NCBI GenBank assembly: GCA_013285645.1
Contig: JABDHJ010000026.1
Coordinates: 1-37,469, forward strand
Source of the DNA: Verrucomicrobiota bacterium
Lineage (GTDB): Bacteria > Verrucomicrobiota > Verrucomicrobiia > Methylacidiphilales > UBA1321
Length of the DNA stretch: 37,469 nt
Direction of reading: 5' to 3'
A model generated the notes under the pieces. That model was not told the DNA's origin. It saw nothing but the letters and a program-made list of their open reading frames with translations, and ran no database searches. Shown one piece after another: positions 1 through 7,541 of the stretch (position 1 is the stretch's first letter; each line of letters starts with the position of its first letter). Made by a program: the position numbers and the translations under genes.

Positions 1-1
1 T

Positions 2-1072
2 TTTGTATTTTTGGACGACTCGTTGGGCGCCGAGCAATACAACGCCTTCATCGGCCAGATGCCCGATGCTCCAGCCGCGCCCGCCCCCGCAACCGATACA
101 ACCACAGCAACTCCCGTCGCACCCGCCCCTGCTGCAACTGACGTGACCGGCACAACCACTGCAACCGGTACAAGCACCGCTGCGGACACAACCACCGCAA
201 CGCCCGCTGCCGCTCCTGTTCCTGCCCCCACTCCCGCCCCCATCCTCAGCAACACCGGCATCAACCCCGACGACATCACCGAACATCAAACCTACAGCTA
301 CGCCGCCGGTGGTATCTGGCCCCAGATCGTCGGCACCGTCCTCCTCGTCCTCGGCTCCATGACCATCGCCCTCATCCTCGGCATCTTCAGCGCCGTCTAT
401 CTCAGCGAATACAGCAAGCAAGGCCCGTTGATCAGCGCCATCCGCCTCGCCATCGTCAACCTTGCGGGCGTTCCCTCCATCGTCTTCGGACTCTTCGGCG
501 TCGGCCTCTTCGTCATCGCCCTGAAATGGAATGTCTCCCTCATGGCGGGCTGGTTCACCCTCGCCTTCATGGTCCTCCCTGTCATCATCACCGCCAGCGA
601 AGAATCCCTCCGCGCCGTCCCGCAGGGTTTTCGTCAGGGCTCCCTCGCTCTCGGCGCCACCAAGTGGCAAACGATTTACCAAAACGTCCTACCTTACGCT
701 CTCCCCGGTATCCTCACCTCGTCCGTCCTCGGCATCGCCCGCGTCGCCGGCGAAACCGCCCCCATCCTCTTCACCGCCGCCTACGCCACCAGCGACAAAT
801 TACCCTGGGATCTCAACATCACCCCCGATCGCCTCAGTTCCGGCTTCCTCGGCTACCTCGAATATCCCTTCGTCTGGCTCCACGACTTCGGTCTCCATCC
901 CGTCAACGCGCTGCCCTATCACATCTACGTCGTCAGCTCTAAAATCCCCCAGAACGAGTACACCGAACGCGTGCAATACGGCACTACTTTCGTCTTCCTC
1001 GTCCTCGTCATGGTCATCGCCCTCACTTCCGTTCTCCTCCGCATCCGCCTCCGCAACCGTCTCAAGTGGTAA
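2..1072 (+). CDS. pstA: Phosphate ABC transporter permease PstA (5' end outside window)
   Basis: Inner-membrane permease of the PstSCAB high-affinity phosphate importer. The frame is open to the window edge, so the true start lies upstream; a TTG at 11 is unlikely to be the start. After a Pro/Ala/Thr-rich low-complexity stretch (about codons 15-80) comes the permease domain: a membrane segment near codons 100-130, four further hydrophobic segments, and the cytoplasmic EAA loop ([20 protein letters not shown]) that contacts PstB. PstA proteins normally begin with a further membrane helix, which here would precede the low-complexity stretch and lie outside the window. The gene ends 15 bp before pstB, so the two are co-transcribed. 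Family assignment is firm; the long periplasmic-type linker is unusual. Confidence 0.93.
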   Translation, partial: FVFLDDSLGAEQYNAFIGQMPDAPAAPAPATDTTTATPVAPAPAATDVTGTTTATGTSTAADTTTATPAAAPVPAPTPAPILSNTGINPDDITEHQTYSYAAGGIWPQIVGTVLLVLGSMTIALILGIFSAVYLSEYSKQGPLISAIRLAIVNLAGVPSIVFGLFGVGLFVIALKWNVSLMAGWFTLAFMVLPVIITASEESLRAVPQGFRQGSLALGATKWQTIYQNVLPYALPGILTSSVLGIARVAGETAPILFTAAYATSDKLPWDLNITPDRLSSGFLGYLEYPFVWLHDFGLHPVNALPYHIYVVSSKIPQNEYTERVQYGTTFVFLVLVMVIALTSVLLRIRLRNRLKW

Positions 1073-1087
1073 ATCCATCCCAATCCC

Positions 1088-1966
1088 ATGAGCCAAAATC
1101 CGCCTACATCTATTATGGACGAAACGTCTTCTCACGCTCAAACTAAGCAGGTCGTGACTCAACCGGTTGCCTCTTCCTCCACTCCCGACAAAAGCCCCCG
1201 GCTCAACTCGCCGACGCTTATCGACATCAACAACGTCGATTTCTATTACGGCCAAAGCAAGGCGCTTCACGGCATCAATTTCGAAATCAAGGAAAAGCTC
1301 GTCACCGCCTTCATCGGGCCATCCGGTTGCGGCAAGTCGACCCTCCTGCGCTGCCTCAACCGCATGAACGATTTGGTCGACGGCACCCGCATCGGCGCGG
1401 GTTCGATCAAAATTTCCGGCGTCGATATCTACGATCCCTCCGTCGATGTCATCGAACTCCGCAAGCGCGTCGGCATGGTCTTCCAGAAATCCAATCCGTT
1501 CCCGAAGTCCATCTACGAAAACGTCGTCTACGGTCTCCGCCTCCAGGGCATCAACGACAAGGCCCGCCTCGACGAAACCGTCGAGCGCAGCCTGCGCGGC
1601 GCCGCTCTCTGGGAAGAAGTCCGCGACCGCCTCCACACCAGCGCACTCGGCCTCTCCGGCGGACAGCAGCAGCGCCTCTGCATCGCCCGCGCCATCGCTG
1701 TCGAGCCCGAGATCATCCTCATGGACGAACCCTGCTCTGCGCTTGATCCCATCGCCACGGTCAAGGTTGAGGAACTCATCCATCAACTCAAGCAGCAGTA
1801 CACCATCGTCATCGTCACCCACAACATGCAGCAGGCCGGTCGTTGCTCCGACGTCACCGCCTTCTTCTACATGGGCAAGCTCATCGAAATCGACGCCACC
1901 GAGAAAATCTTCACCAACCCCACCCAAAAACAAACCGAAGACTACATCAGCGGCCGTTTCGGTTGA
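1088..1966 (+). CDS. pstB: Phosphate ABC transporter ATP-binding protein PstB
   Basis: ATPase that powers phosphate import through PstA and PstC. All ABC motifs are present: Walker [10 protein letters not shown] (residues 77-85), Q-loop in VFQKSNPFP (near 131-139), signature LSGGQ (189-193), Walker B ILMDEP (D213, E214) and the H-loop THNM. The first 40 or so residues are a Ser/Thr/Pro-rich extension not needed for the fold. An internal ATG (MDETSS) could serve as an alternative start, because no Shine-Dalgarno sequence precedes either ATG; the upstream bases are pyrimidine-rich. Total length 292 aa against about 250-260 for typical PstB, the excess being the N-terminal tail. Same operon as pstA; phoU follows after 344 bp. 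Confidence 0.96.
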   Translation: MSQNPPTSIMDETSSHAQTKQVVTQPVASSSTPDKSPRLNSPTLIDINNVDFYYGQSKALHGINFEIKEKLVTAFIGPSGCGKSTLLRCLNRMNDLVDGTRIGAGSIKISGVDIYDPSVDVIELRKRVGMVFQKSNPFPKSIYENVVYGLRLQGINDKARLDETVERSLRGAALWEEVRDRLHTSALGLSGGQQQRLCIARAIAVEPEIILMDEPCSALDPIATVKVEELIHQLKQQYTIVIVTHNMQQAGRCSDVTAFFYMGKLIEIDATEKIFTNPTQKQTEDYISGRFG

Positions 1967-2310
1967 AAAACCTTTCGACGAACCTTCACTTTAAAAACGC
2001 CGTCATCCTGAGCGAAGGCGAGCCATTCGATCCCCTTTTCTCCCCCAACTCCAAAAGCGAAATCGATTAACTCTCCTCAAAGCCATCCCGCCGCCTCCCA
2101 CCCAAAATTTCCCCTCCCTTCCTTCCTAAAAAATTCCGTAATTCCGTTAATTCCGTCCAACCTTCCCCCGCCTCCCATTTGGTAATCTGGTAAATTTGGG
2201 AATTTGGTCTGCCTCCCCAATCCTGTAAATCTTGTTAATCCTGTCAAAAAATTTCCCCTTCATCAGCCCTCATGTCCCTCCTGTCTAATTTCCGTTAATC
2301 CCCTCCTCCC
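1967..2310 (+). repeat. pstB-phoU intergenic region packed with short repeats
   Basis: No gene seen in this 344-bp gap. It is strikingly pyrimidine-rich on the plus strand. It holds a diverged family-D copy (2001-2035, CGTCATCCTGAGCGAAGG), family-E 9-nt periodic repeats (2132-2157, AATTCCGT units; 2219-2245, AATCCTGT/AATCTTGT units; a remnant near 2287), and a 32-bp repeat (2178-2209, starting TTTGGTAATCTGG) that recurs at 4969-5000 with one mismatch. No terminator with a T-run and no phoU Shine-Dalgarno sequence was found, so phoU may be read from the pst transcript. Confidence 0.75.
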
Positions 2311-3000
2311 ATGACCCACTCCAACGGCCCCGCCTCCGAGCAAATTTCCAATATCCGCGAGACCCTCCTCATGATGGCCAGCCTCGCCGACCGCAATCTC
2401 TCGCTCGCCCTCCGCGCCCTCGTCGAACGCGATGAAAAACTCGCCGACGCCGTCGAAGCCGAGGACTCCCAACTCGATGAACTCGAAGTTAGCATCGACG
2501 AACTCGTCATCAACCACATGGCCACCCACGCCCCCGTCGCCACCGACTGCCGCTTCATGCTCGTCGCCTCGAAAATCTCCAGCAACCTCGAGCGCATCGG
2601 CGACCAGGCCACCGCCATCTCCCGCCGTGCGCGTGAACTGAACAAGGAACCGCTCCTCAAGCCCCTCATCGACATCCCCCGCATGGCCCAAATCGCCGAG
2701 GGCATGCTCCGCGACAGCGTCACCGCCTTCGTCGAGCGCAAACCCGAACTCGCCCAGGAAATCATCAAGCGCGACAAGGAAGTCGACCTGATCAACAAGC
2801 AGCTTGCCCGCGAACTCCTCAGCTTCATGCTCGAGGATCCCCACACCATCACGCGCGCCCTCAACCTCACCATCGTCGCCCGCTGCCTTGAGCGCATCGC
2901 CGACCACTGCAAGAACATCGCCGAGGAAGTCTACTACCTCTACCAAGCCGTCGACATCCGTCACGACCGCACCAACGCCCCCACGCCGGAAGCCCGCTAA
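2311..3000 (+). CDS. phoU: Phosphate transport system regulator PhoU
   Basis: Negative regulator linking the Pst transporter to the PhoR/PhoB two-component system, acting in the cytoplasm at the membrane. The 229-aa product is close to the usual 215-240 aa and has the two-fold three-helix-bundle pattern: one PhoU repeat around residues 15-105 (NLERIGDQATAISRRARE) and a second around 120-210 (CLERIADHCKNIAEEVYY). Each carries the E-R-I-x-D-x-x-x-x-I metal-cluster motif typical of the family. Its position after pstB is the classical order. The start has no Shine-Dalgarno sequence (preceded by CCCTCCTCCC), like pstB. No phoR or phoB lies in the window. Confidence 0.95.
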   Translation: MTHSNGPASEQISNIRETLLMMASLADRNLSLALRALVERDEKLADAVEAEDSQLDELEVSIDELVINHMATHAPVATDCRFMLVASKISSNLERIGDQATAISRRARELNKEPLLKPLIDIPRMAQIAEGMLRDSVTAFVERKPELAQEIIKRDKEVDLINKQLARELLSFMLEDPHTITRALNLTIVARCLERIADHCKNIAEEVYYLYQAVDIRHDRTNAPTPEAR

Positions 3001-3201
3001 ACACCAACGGACGCGGCGGTGCATTTTGGTGACCCGGACAACGTGTTGTCCGGGTTCGCGAAACGAACAGGAGGTCGCCGGAAAACTCATGACTCCCCCA
3101 AGTACACTTGGGACCGCCCCTGTCCCCGCAACACCGTTGCCTCGTTCCTAAAAAATTCCGTTAATTCCGTCTGCCTCCCGTAATTCCGTCAAAACTCCTC
3201 C
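3001..3201 (+). repeat. phoU/PhyH convergent gap: hairpin plus family A and E repeats
   Basis: Between the convergent ends of phoU and the dioxygenase gene. A strong inverted repeat, ACCCGGACAAC (3032-3042) / GTTGTCCGGGT (3045-3055), has 11-bp arms and a 2-base centre; with no T-run it is not a clear rho-independent terminator. Next comes a diverged family-A element (about 3096-3150, CCCAAGTACACTTGGGA) and family-E units (3154-3171 and 3181-3190, AATTCCGT repeats). No coding region is visible. Confidence 0.7.
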
Positions 3202-3978
3202 CTACTCCCCACCCTCCCGCCAGACATTCTTTCCATTCTTAAGAAACGGCACCGCCTGCCCCCACTGGTTCCCCTTCAAATCGCGAATGATCTCAGGCGC
3301 ATATTGCGGCAGATAAATCCTCCGCAACTTGTCCGTCAAATTCGGACCGCTCCGATGAAAAACGTAGCTCGAAAAGCACGCAATGCTCCCCGCCGGAACC
3401 ACCACCGGAATCCCCGGGTTCTTTCCAAAATAGCCCACCATATCATTGGTCCGCGGATCCTTCAGATGCTGTACCACGCTGCGAATCCCCACCTCTGAAT
3501 ACGGCAGCAGAAACACCGTCCCGTTCTCCAGCGTCACGTCATCCAGCGTCACCCAGCAGGTCAGATACATCGGGCATTCCAAGTGGACATAGCCCGAATC
3601 CTGATGCCACGCAAACGAGCTGTCCTTGTCCGCGCCCTTGACCACATATTGGTCCCAAAAAAGATACGCTTCCTCACCCAGCGTCGCGCGACAAACGTCC
3701 GCCATCAAATCGCTAAAAACAAATCGTCCCATCTCCGGCTTCTTCTTGTAGCAGTCGTTCGCAAAGTAACGCTTGCCCTTCGCATTGATGCCGATGCGGT
3801 CCACGCCTTTGGCGTCCATCTCGGCGTCAATGGCCGCAATGAATTCCTGGCAATTCCCGCGCAACATCTCGAGATGTTCTTCCGGGATGCAGCGCTCAAG
3901 AATAAAATAGCCTTCTTCCTTGAATTGCTGTTTTTGGGCTTCGGTGACGAGAGATGTGGGGGCGAGGGTTGTGCTCAT
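3202..3978 (-). CDS. Phytanoyl-CoA dioxygenase (PhyH) family protein
   Basis: Predicted Fe(II)/2-oxoglutarate-dependent oxygenase of the PhyH family; the substrate cannot be inferred. Numbered from the ATG at 3978 (258 aa), the iron-binding triad is H125 and D127 (AWHQDSGY) and H208 (VFHRSGPN), with R219/R220 as candidate 2-oxoglutarate ligands. A GTG at 4014 would add 12 polar residues; the ATG is preferred because homologous domains begin just after it, though neither start has a convincing Shine-Dalgarno sequence. It is divergent from an AraC-type regulator whose ATG lies 94 bp away, an arrangement that suggests regulation by that protein. Confidence 0.88.
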   Translation of the reverse strand: MSTTLAPTSLVTEAQKQQFKEEGYFILERCIPEEHLEMLRGNCQEFIAAIDAEMDAKGVDRIGINAKGKRYFANDCYKKKPEMGRFVFSDLMADVCRATLGEEAYLFWDQYVVKGADKDSSFAWHQDSGYVHLECPMYLTCWVTLDDVTLENGTVFLLPYSEVGIRSVVQHLKDPRTNDMVGYFGKNPGIPVVVPAGSIACFSSYVFHRSGPNLTDKLRRIYLPQYAPEIIRDLKGNQWGQAVPFLKNGKNVWREGGE

Positions 3979-4072
3979 GGTGGTTGGATTGGGTTGTTGA
4001 GTTGAATCATGCACAGCCCGCGCAGTCCTGACTTCTCATCGTCCTCGCGTGTTGTTATCATTTTTTGTCGCC

Positions 4073-4924
4073 ATGAAAGAGAAGCTCAAAATCCGTCCCG
4101 GGGCTGAGGGCTTCGCCTTCCTGGCTGATCGACAACTCCGCCCCATCGCGCCGCATCATCATGAAGAACTCGAGGTCAATCTCGTCCTCACCGGCAAGGC
4201 CACCTACCTCTTCGGCAACCGCCGCGTCCCCTTGCTCGCCAGTTCGATGATCTGGCTTTTTCCCAAACAAGAGCATGTCCTCATCGATTGGTCGCACGAC
4301 TTCTCCATGTGGGTGCTGGTCTTCAAACCTGACTTGGTCGAGCGTCGCGCAGGTCGCGGCGACCGCCGCATTCTCCACTCCGACGATCCCGGCGATATCT
4401 TTTGCCGACAAATCGATTCCCGCCAGGTCGATCTCCTCAACCACGTTTACGAAGGCGCGCTTGGCGAAGGCCAGGATTTGGAATTCATCAACGCAGCGCT
4501 CGACTACGCGCTCGTCGCCTCATGGCAGGCCTTCCAGTTTTCAAGCGAATCGATCCCACGCACCGACGTTCATCCCGCCGTCGCCAAGGCCGCGCGATTA
4601 ATCTCCAACGCCGACAGTTCGATTGGACTCACTGATCTCTCCCACGAAGCCGGCCTCAGCCCCGCCCGCCTCAGCCGTCTCTTCAAGCGCCAGACTGGCA
4701 TCAGCCTCACCGCCTTCCGGCAACGAAAATGTCTCGAGCGCTTCCTGCGCCTCTACCGTACCGGCGCGCGCTACACGCTGATCGAGGCCGCCCTGCTCGC
4801 CGGATTCGGCAGCTACGCCCAATTCCACCGAGTCTTCTCCCGCGTGATGCGAATGAATCCAGCTTCCTACCGCAAAAACGTGCTCGCCGCAAAACCCCCG
4901 CTTTCCAAGACTCCCACCTTCTGA
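4073..4924 (+). CDS. AraC family transcriptional regulator
   Basis: DNA-binding regulator with an N-terminal cupin-like sensing domain (PHHHEELEVNLVLTGKATY, about residues 30-50) and a C-terminal AraC/XylS domain with two helix-turn-helix units (GLTDLSHEAGLSPARLSRLF and the later LLAGFGSYAQFHRVFSRVMR, followed by PASYR). The ATG at 4073 gives 283 aa, a typical length; a GTG at 4049 would add eight hydrophobic residues and is less likely. It is divergent from the PhyH dioxygenase gene and probably controls it in response to a small, perhaps sugar-like ligand; that is inference from context. It is followed by the second copy of a 32-bp repeat. Confidence 0.9.
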   Translation: MKEKLKIRPGAEGFAFLADRQLRPIAPHHHEELEVNLVLTGKATYLFGNRRVPLLASSMIWLFPKQEHVLIDWSHDFSMWVLVFKPDLVERRAGRGDRRILHSDDPGDIFCRQIDSRQVDLLNHVYEGALGEGQDLEFINAALDYALVASWQAFQFSSESIPRTDVHPAVAKAARLISNADSSIGLTDLSHEAGLSPARLSRLFKRQTGISLTAFRQRKCLERFLRLYRTGARYTLIEAALLAGFGSYAQFHRVFSRVMRMNPASYRKNVLAAKPPLSKTPTF

Positions 4925-4968
4925 AAATTTCCCACGGCCTATCTCATCATCCCTTAAAGACTCTTTAA

Positions 4969-5000
4969 TTTGGTAATCTGGTAAATTTGGAAATTTGGTC
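4969..5000 (+). repeat. 32-bp repeat, second copy
   Basis: Begins TTTGGTAATCTGG and ends AAATTTGGTC; matches 2178-2209 with one substitution. It is built of degenerate units of about 8-9 bases (TTTGGTAA, TCTGGTAA, TTTGG), like the family-E repeats. Confidence 0.8.
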
Positions 5001-5031
5001 CTGCTTCCCTATTTTTCCATTTATCTGATTC

Positions 5032-5868
5032 CTATGCGAAAGCGCCCAACCCCTCCCGAAAACTCGGATAAATCGGCTGCCAACCCGTAGCCCGCAGTTT
5101 CGCATTGGAAACACGCTTGTTGGTGAGTCCCCGCTTGCGTTGCGTATTAACCGGCCCATGCGGCGGCATCGGCTTCTGTAAAAAATCAGCGCACCACTGA
5201 TAAAAATCGAGCTGCGTCACAGGCACGTCATCACTCGCATTGTAAACTTCGCCAGGCACGCCTTTTTCGAGAAGATGCACCAACGCCGCAACGAGATCAT
5301 GCTGATGAATCTGATTCATCCACCGCAACCCATCCCCCTCGATCACCGCCTCGCCCCGGCGAAATTTTTCCCAAAGCACTCCACGACCCGGCCCATAAAT
5401 TCCCGACGAGCGAACGACAATCATGCCCGCATCGAGCGCCTTCTTTTCCGCCTCACGCAAAATTCGTCCCGTTTCCGCATTCGGCTCCGCCAAAGATTCC
5501 TCCGTGACAACCTCTCCTTGCGTCTGGCCATAAACCGACGTCGAAGAAACCAAAAGACGCCGCGCCGCAAATTGGTGCGCGTTCACGTTCTCAACGCCTT
5601 TCAGAAAAACTTCCTCGTAAGCTTCGGCCCCTCCCCGACCCGATGACGCGCAATGGATCACCACATCGTATCTTTCCGAAACAGTCGCCCACACCTCTTT
5701 GCTGGCCACGCTACCAACAATGATCCGGTGAAAATTCCGCGCATCAAGGGCCTCCGCACTTTCCTGCGAGTGGACCCAGCCCGTAACCTCATGGCCCTGC
5801 TCGCGAAGACGAACCGCCAAAGGAAGACCAATATATCCGCAACCGATAATAAGCGTTCGATTAGCCAT
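5032..5868 (-). CDS. NAD(P)-dependent SDR-type epimerase/dehydratase (YeeZ-like)
   Basis: Extended/atypical short-chain dehydrogenase of 278 aa. The N-terminal Rossmann motif is intact (IIGCGYIGLPLA, G9-x-G11-x-x-G14), followed by the strand ending VVIHCASSGRGG, the SSTSVYGQ strand carrying the usual Ser and Tyr, and RSSGIYGPGRG typical of NAD-dependent epimerase/dehydratase proteins. The catalytic Lys is not at Y+4 (YGQTQ), as in atypical SDRs. The substrate is unknown; nucleotide sugars are possible. Its 3' end abuts the 32-bp repeat. It lies 13 bp downstream of the small exported protein gene on the same strand, so the two are probably co-transcribed. Confidence 0.82.
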   Translation of the reverse strand: MANRTLIIGCGYIGLPLAVRLREQGHEVTGWVHSQESAEALDARNFHRIIVGSVASKEVWATVSERYDVVIHCASSGRGGAEAYEEVFLKGVENVNAHQFAARRLLVSSTSVYGQTQGEVVTEESLAEPNAETGRILREAEKKALDAGMIVVRSSGIYGPGRGVLWEKFRRGEAVIEGDGLRWMNQIHQHDLVAALVHLLEKGVPGEVYNASDDVPVTQLDFYQWCADFLQKPMPPHGPVNTQRKRGLTNKRVSNAKLRATGWQPIYPSFREGLGAFA

Positions 5869-5881
5869 GGGCCTGGAAGGG

Positions 5882-6310
5882 CTACTTCGCGTTGACCATG
5901 ATCATCAGCGTTTTTTCGCTCGATTTGTCATCGACGCTCAAGCGCGCAATCATTTTGCCGTCGGCCCGAAGCCAGGTCTTCCTGCCACTACTGGTTTGAA
6001 CGGGATTCCACGTTTGCCCAACACCCTCCGCCGCCAGGATCAGGTCGATATCGTCCTGCGTAATGTCGGTCTTGTCCTTCTTGCTGCCGTCACGAACAAA
6101 GACCTCCATGGCCGCGTGACTCCCGTCAAAATAAACACAGATGGAATATCCGTCATGCTGGAAAAGCATCTGGCCGCCCATATTCTTGGCCGAGCCGTAA
6201 TGGCCGCGCAACTGTCCGAGGTCGTCCCCGACATTGGCTCGCACCAGGGCCGGACAGCCCACAATGAAAGCTGCCAAGGCCACATTTCTCACGCAGGCAA
6301 AGAGGGTCAC
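5882..6310 (-). CDS. Small exported hypothetical protein
   Basis: Unrecognised protein. Using the GTG at 6310 it is about 142 aa, with an N-terminal signal-peptide-like segment (VTLFACVRNVALAAFIVG, then a small-residue site at ALVRA) and a soluble C-terminal part. An ATG at 6385 would add 25 residues but would overlap the start of the divergent carbonic anhydrase-like gene and bury the signal peptide, so it is less likely; the upstream frame is open to 6436. No Shine-Dalgarno sequence decides the matter. The mature part contains QHDGYSICVYFDGSHAAMEV and AEGVGQTWNPV, without a motif I can name. Co-oriented with the SDR gene 13 bp downstream. Confidence 0.6.
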   Translation of the reverse strand: MTLFACVRNVALAAFIVGCPALVRANVGDDLGQLRGHYGSAKNMGGQMLFQHDGYSICVYFDGSHAAMEVFVRDGSKKDKTDITQDDIDLILAAEGVGQTWNPVQTSSGRKTWLRADGKMIARLSVDDKSSEKTLMIMVNAK

Positions 6311-6375
6311 GCCCTGCTTATACCAAATCGGAGCGGGAACTGGACAAAAAAACGAAGGAGCGGAAGAATTGCGAT

Positions 6376-6939
6376 GTGACTGCATCCCACCGCGCGCGCT
6401 TCCTCTTCGTTCAACCGCAAATCGACCCGACCGCATATGTCGCTTCGCAAGCCGTCGTGATCGGCGACGTGCGACTCGCCGCGCACAGCAGCGTCTGGCC
6501 CACCGCCGTGCTGCGTGGCGACATCAATTTCATCGAGATTGGCGAGGGCTCCAACATCCAGGACGGTAGCGTCGTCCATCTTGCCGAGGATTTGCCAGTG
6601 CGCGTCGGCAAGCTGGTCACGGTCGGCCATCGCGCGATTCTCCACGCCTGCACCGTGGAGGACGAATGCCTCATCGGCATGGGCGCGACCATTCTCGACG
6701 GCGCGGTCATCGGCAAGGGCAGCATCGTTGGCGCGCATGCGCTCGTGACCAAGGGCGCGCAGATTCCGCCCGGCTCGCTCGTCATGGGCACTCCCGCGAA
6801 AGTCGTGCGGCCACTTCGTCCCGAGGAAATCGCCGACATCCGCACCTGGGCCGATCACTACATCGCCCTCGGCCCGATTCACAAAAAGCATTTCGATTAT
6901 GGAGGGGCAGCCTCCGGCCTGCCCCATCCTCCAAGGTAG
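6376..6939 (+). CDS. Gamma-carbonic anhydrase-like hexapeptide-repeat protein
   Basis: Left-handed beta-helix protein of the gamma-carbonic anhydrase/YrdA/PaaY group, expected to be a cytoplasmic trimer. Hexapeptide repeats run from about residue 17 to 145 (VVIGDVRLAAHSSVWPTAVL, IEIGEGSNIQDGSVV). The three zinc-ligand histidines are in place: SVVHLAED and the pair in TVGHRAILHACTV. The GTG start at 6376 gives 187 aa; AAGGAG lies 15 bases upstream, rather far. The last dozen residues (GGAASGLPHPPR) are encoded by an intergenic family-C repeat, and the TAG stop lies inside a family-B repeat, so the original C-terminus has been overwritten. Enzyme activity is not certain, since many family members lack it. 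Confidence 0.88.
   Translation: MTASHRARFLFVQPQIDPTAYVASQAVVIGDVRLAAHSSVWPTAVLRGDINFIEIGEGSNIQDGSVVHLAEDLPVRVGKLVTVGHRAILHACTVEDECLIGMGATILDGAVIGKGSIVGAHALVTKGAQIPPGSLVMGTPAKVVRPLRPEEIADIRTWADHYIALGPIHKKHFDYGGAASGLPHPPR
6901..6928 (+). repeat. Family C palindromic repeat (inside gene 3' end)
   Basis: GGAGGGGCAGCCTCCGG followed by CCTGCCCC; hairpin arms GGGGCAG/CTGCCCC. Closely related to both halves of the inverted pair at 21467-21526. This copy is translated as the C-terminal tail of the carbonic anhydrase-like protein. Confidence 0.85.
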
Positions 6940-6961
6940 CCGTCGCACTCCGTGCGACGGT
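6935..6961 (+). repeat. Family B palindromic repeat (27 bp)
   Basis: Begins GGTAGCCGTCGCACTCC and ends GTGCGACGGT; arms CCGTCGCAC/GTGCGACGG. Identical to 19076-19102 and within three substitutions of 9476-9502 (opposite strand) inside uvrA. The TAG at its start is the stop codon of the upstream gene. Confidence 0.9.
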
Positions 6962-6970
6962 GCAGTTCTC

Positions 6971-7026
6971 CCCTCGTTCCCAAATTCCATTTGGAAACGC
7001 AATTGTCCGCGCAATTCCATTGCTCC
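6971..7026 (+). repeat. Family A repeat, single full-length copy
   Basis: Starts CCCTCGTTCCCAAATTCC and ends AATTCCATTGCTCC. The core is an imperfect palindrome, CGTTCCCAAA/TTTGGAAACG. It nearly matches the reverse complement of 36512-36569. Confidence 0.88.
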
Positions 7027-7030
7027 CCCT

Positions 7031-7062
7031 CCGTCATCCTGATCCCCTCGAAGGATCAGTTC
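7031..7062 (+). repeat. Family D repeat, diverged copy
   Basis: CCGTCATCCTGATCCCCTCG then AAGGATCAGTTC. It differs from the 34899-34929 copy mainly in the loop, where GAGCTTGTCG is replaced by GATCCCCTCG. Confidence 0.7.
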
Positions 7063-7088
7063 AGCCTGTCTTCTATTTCTGCGACGAT

Positions 7089-7541
7089 TTACAGCGGTAT
7101 TTTTAGGCCCTCCGCCTTCGCCAGCCCTTTCTGATTGGCGTCAAAAGTCAGGAACTCCCTCGCCCCCAAATGCAAGGCCGTCGCGACATGGAGAACATCA
7201 AAGCTTCGATGTCCTCCTGTCGAGGTATGCTGAGCTGAAAGCCTTTCCGCAATACTGTACACGTCAGCCCAATCGGCGGGAGCGATAACCAGCGCACTCG
7301 AAGCGATATTGGCCTGGACCTTGGCGAGAGCTGCCATTCCCAAAGAGCGATTAAATCCTTTGGTTGAGTCTTGCTCATTCAGAAAGATCTGTAACCGAAC
7401 GGACTGGCGGAACTCGAAGAGCGAAAGAGTAGTCACCTGTAAGGGCTCAGACATTTTGTGAGCATGGGCTGCAGCTTGGGAGGAATTGTCCTGCCTTCGA
7501 TAAAGCGCGCAGAGAAAGGAGGTATCAGGATAGGCGTTCAT
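7089..7541 (-). CDS. PIN-domain ribonuclease toxin (VapC-like)
   Basis: Probable toxin of a type II toxin-antitoxin pair: a PIN-domain endoribonuclease of 150 aa. The four acidic active-site residues can be placed as D6 (YPDTSFL), E43 (LFEFRQS), D115 (SFDVLHVAT) and D134 (TFDANQK), the layout expected for Mg-dependent PIN nucleases. Its ATG overlaps the stop of the antitoxin gene by 4 bp, so translation is probably coupled. Transcription would come from the antitoxin promoter just downstream of uvrA. The RNA target cannot be predicted. It ends 26 bp from a block of four different repeat elements. Confidence 0.87.
   Translation of the reverse strand: MNAYPDTSFLCALYRRQDNSSQAAAHAHKMSEPLQVTTLSLFEFRQSVRLQIFLNEQDSTKGFNRSLGMAALAKVQANIASSALVIAPADWADVYSIAERLSAQHTSTGGHRSFDVLHVATALHLGAREFLTFDANQKGLAKAEGLKIPL

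Noticed and set aside
800..1933. Long open frame on the minus strand (377 codons) across pstA/pstB
   Set aside because: It is antisense to two clearly conserved genes and its product is a low-complexity Asp/Glu/Val-rich sequence typical of the complementary frame of GC-rich genes.
6899..7066. Repeat clusters considered as a CRISPR array
   Set aside because: Units belong to different families, are palindromic, have no regular spacers, and no cas genes are nearby.
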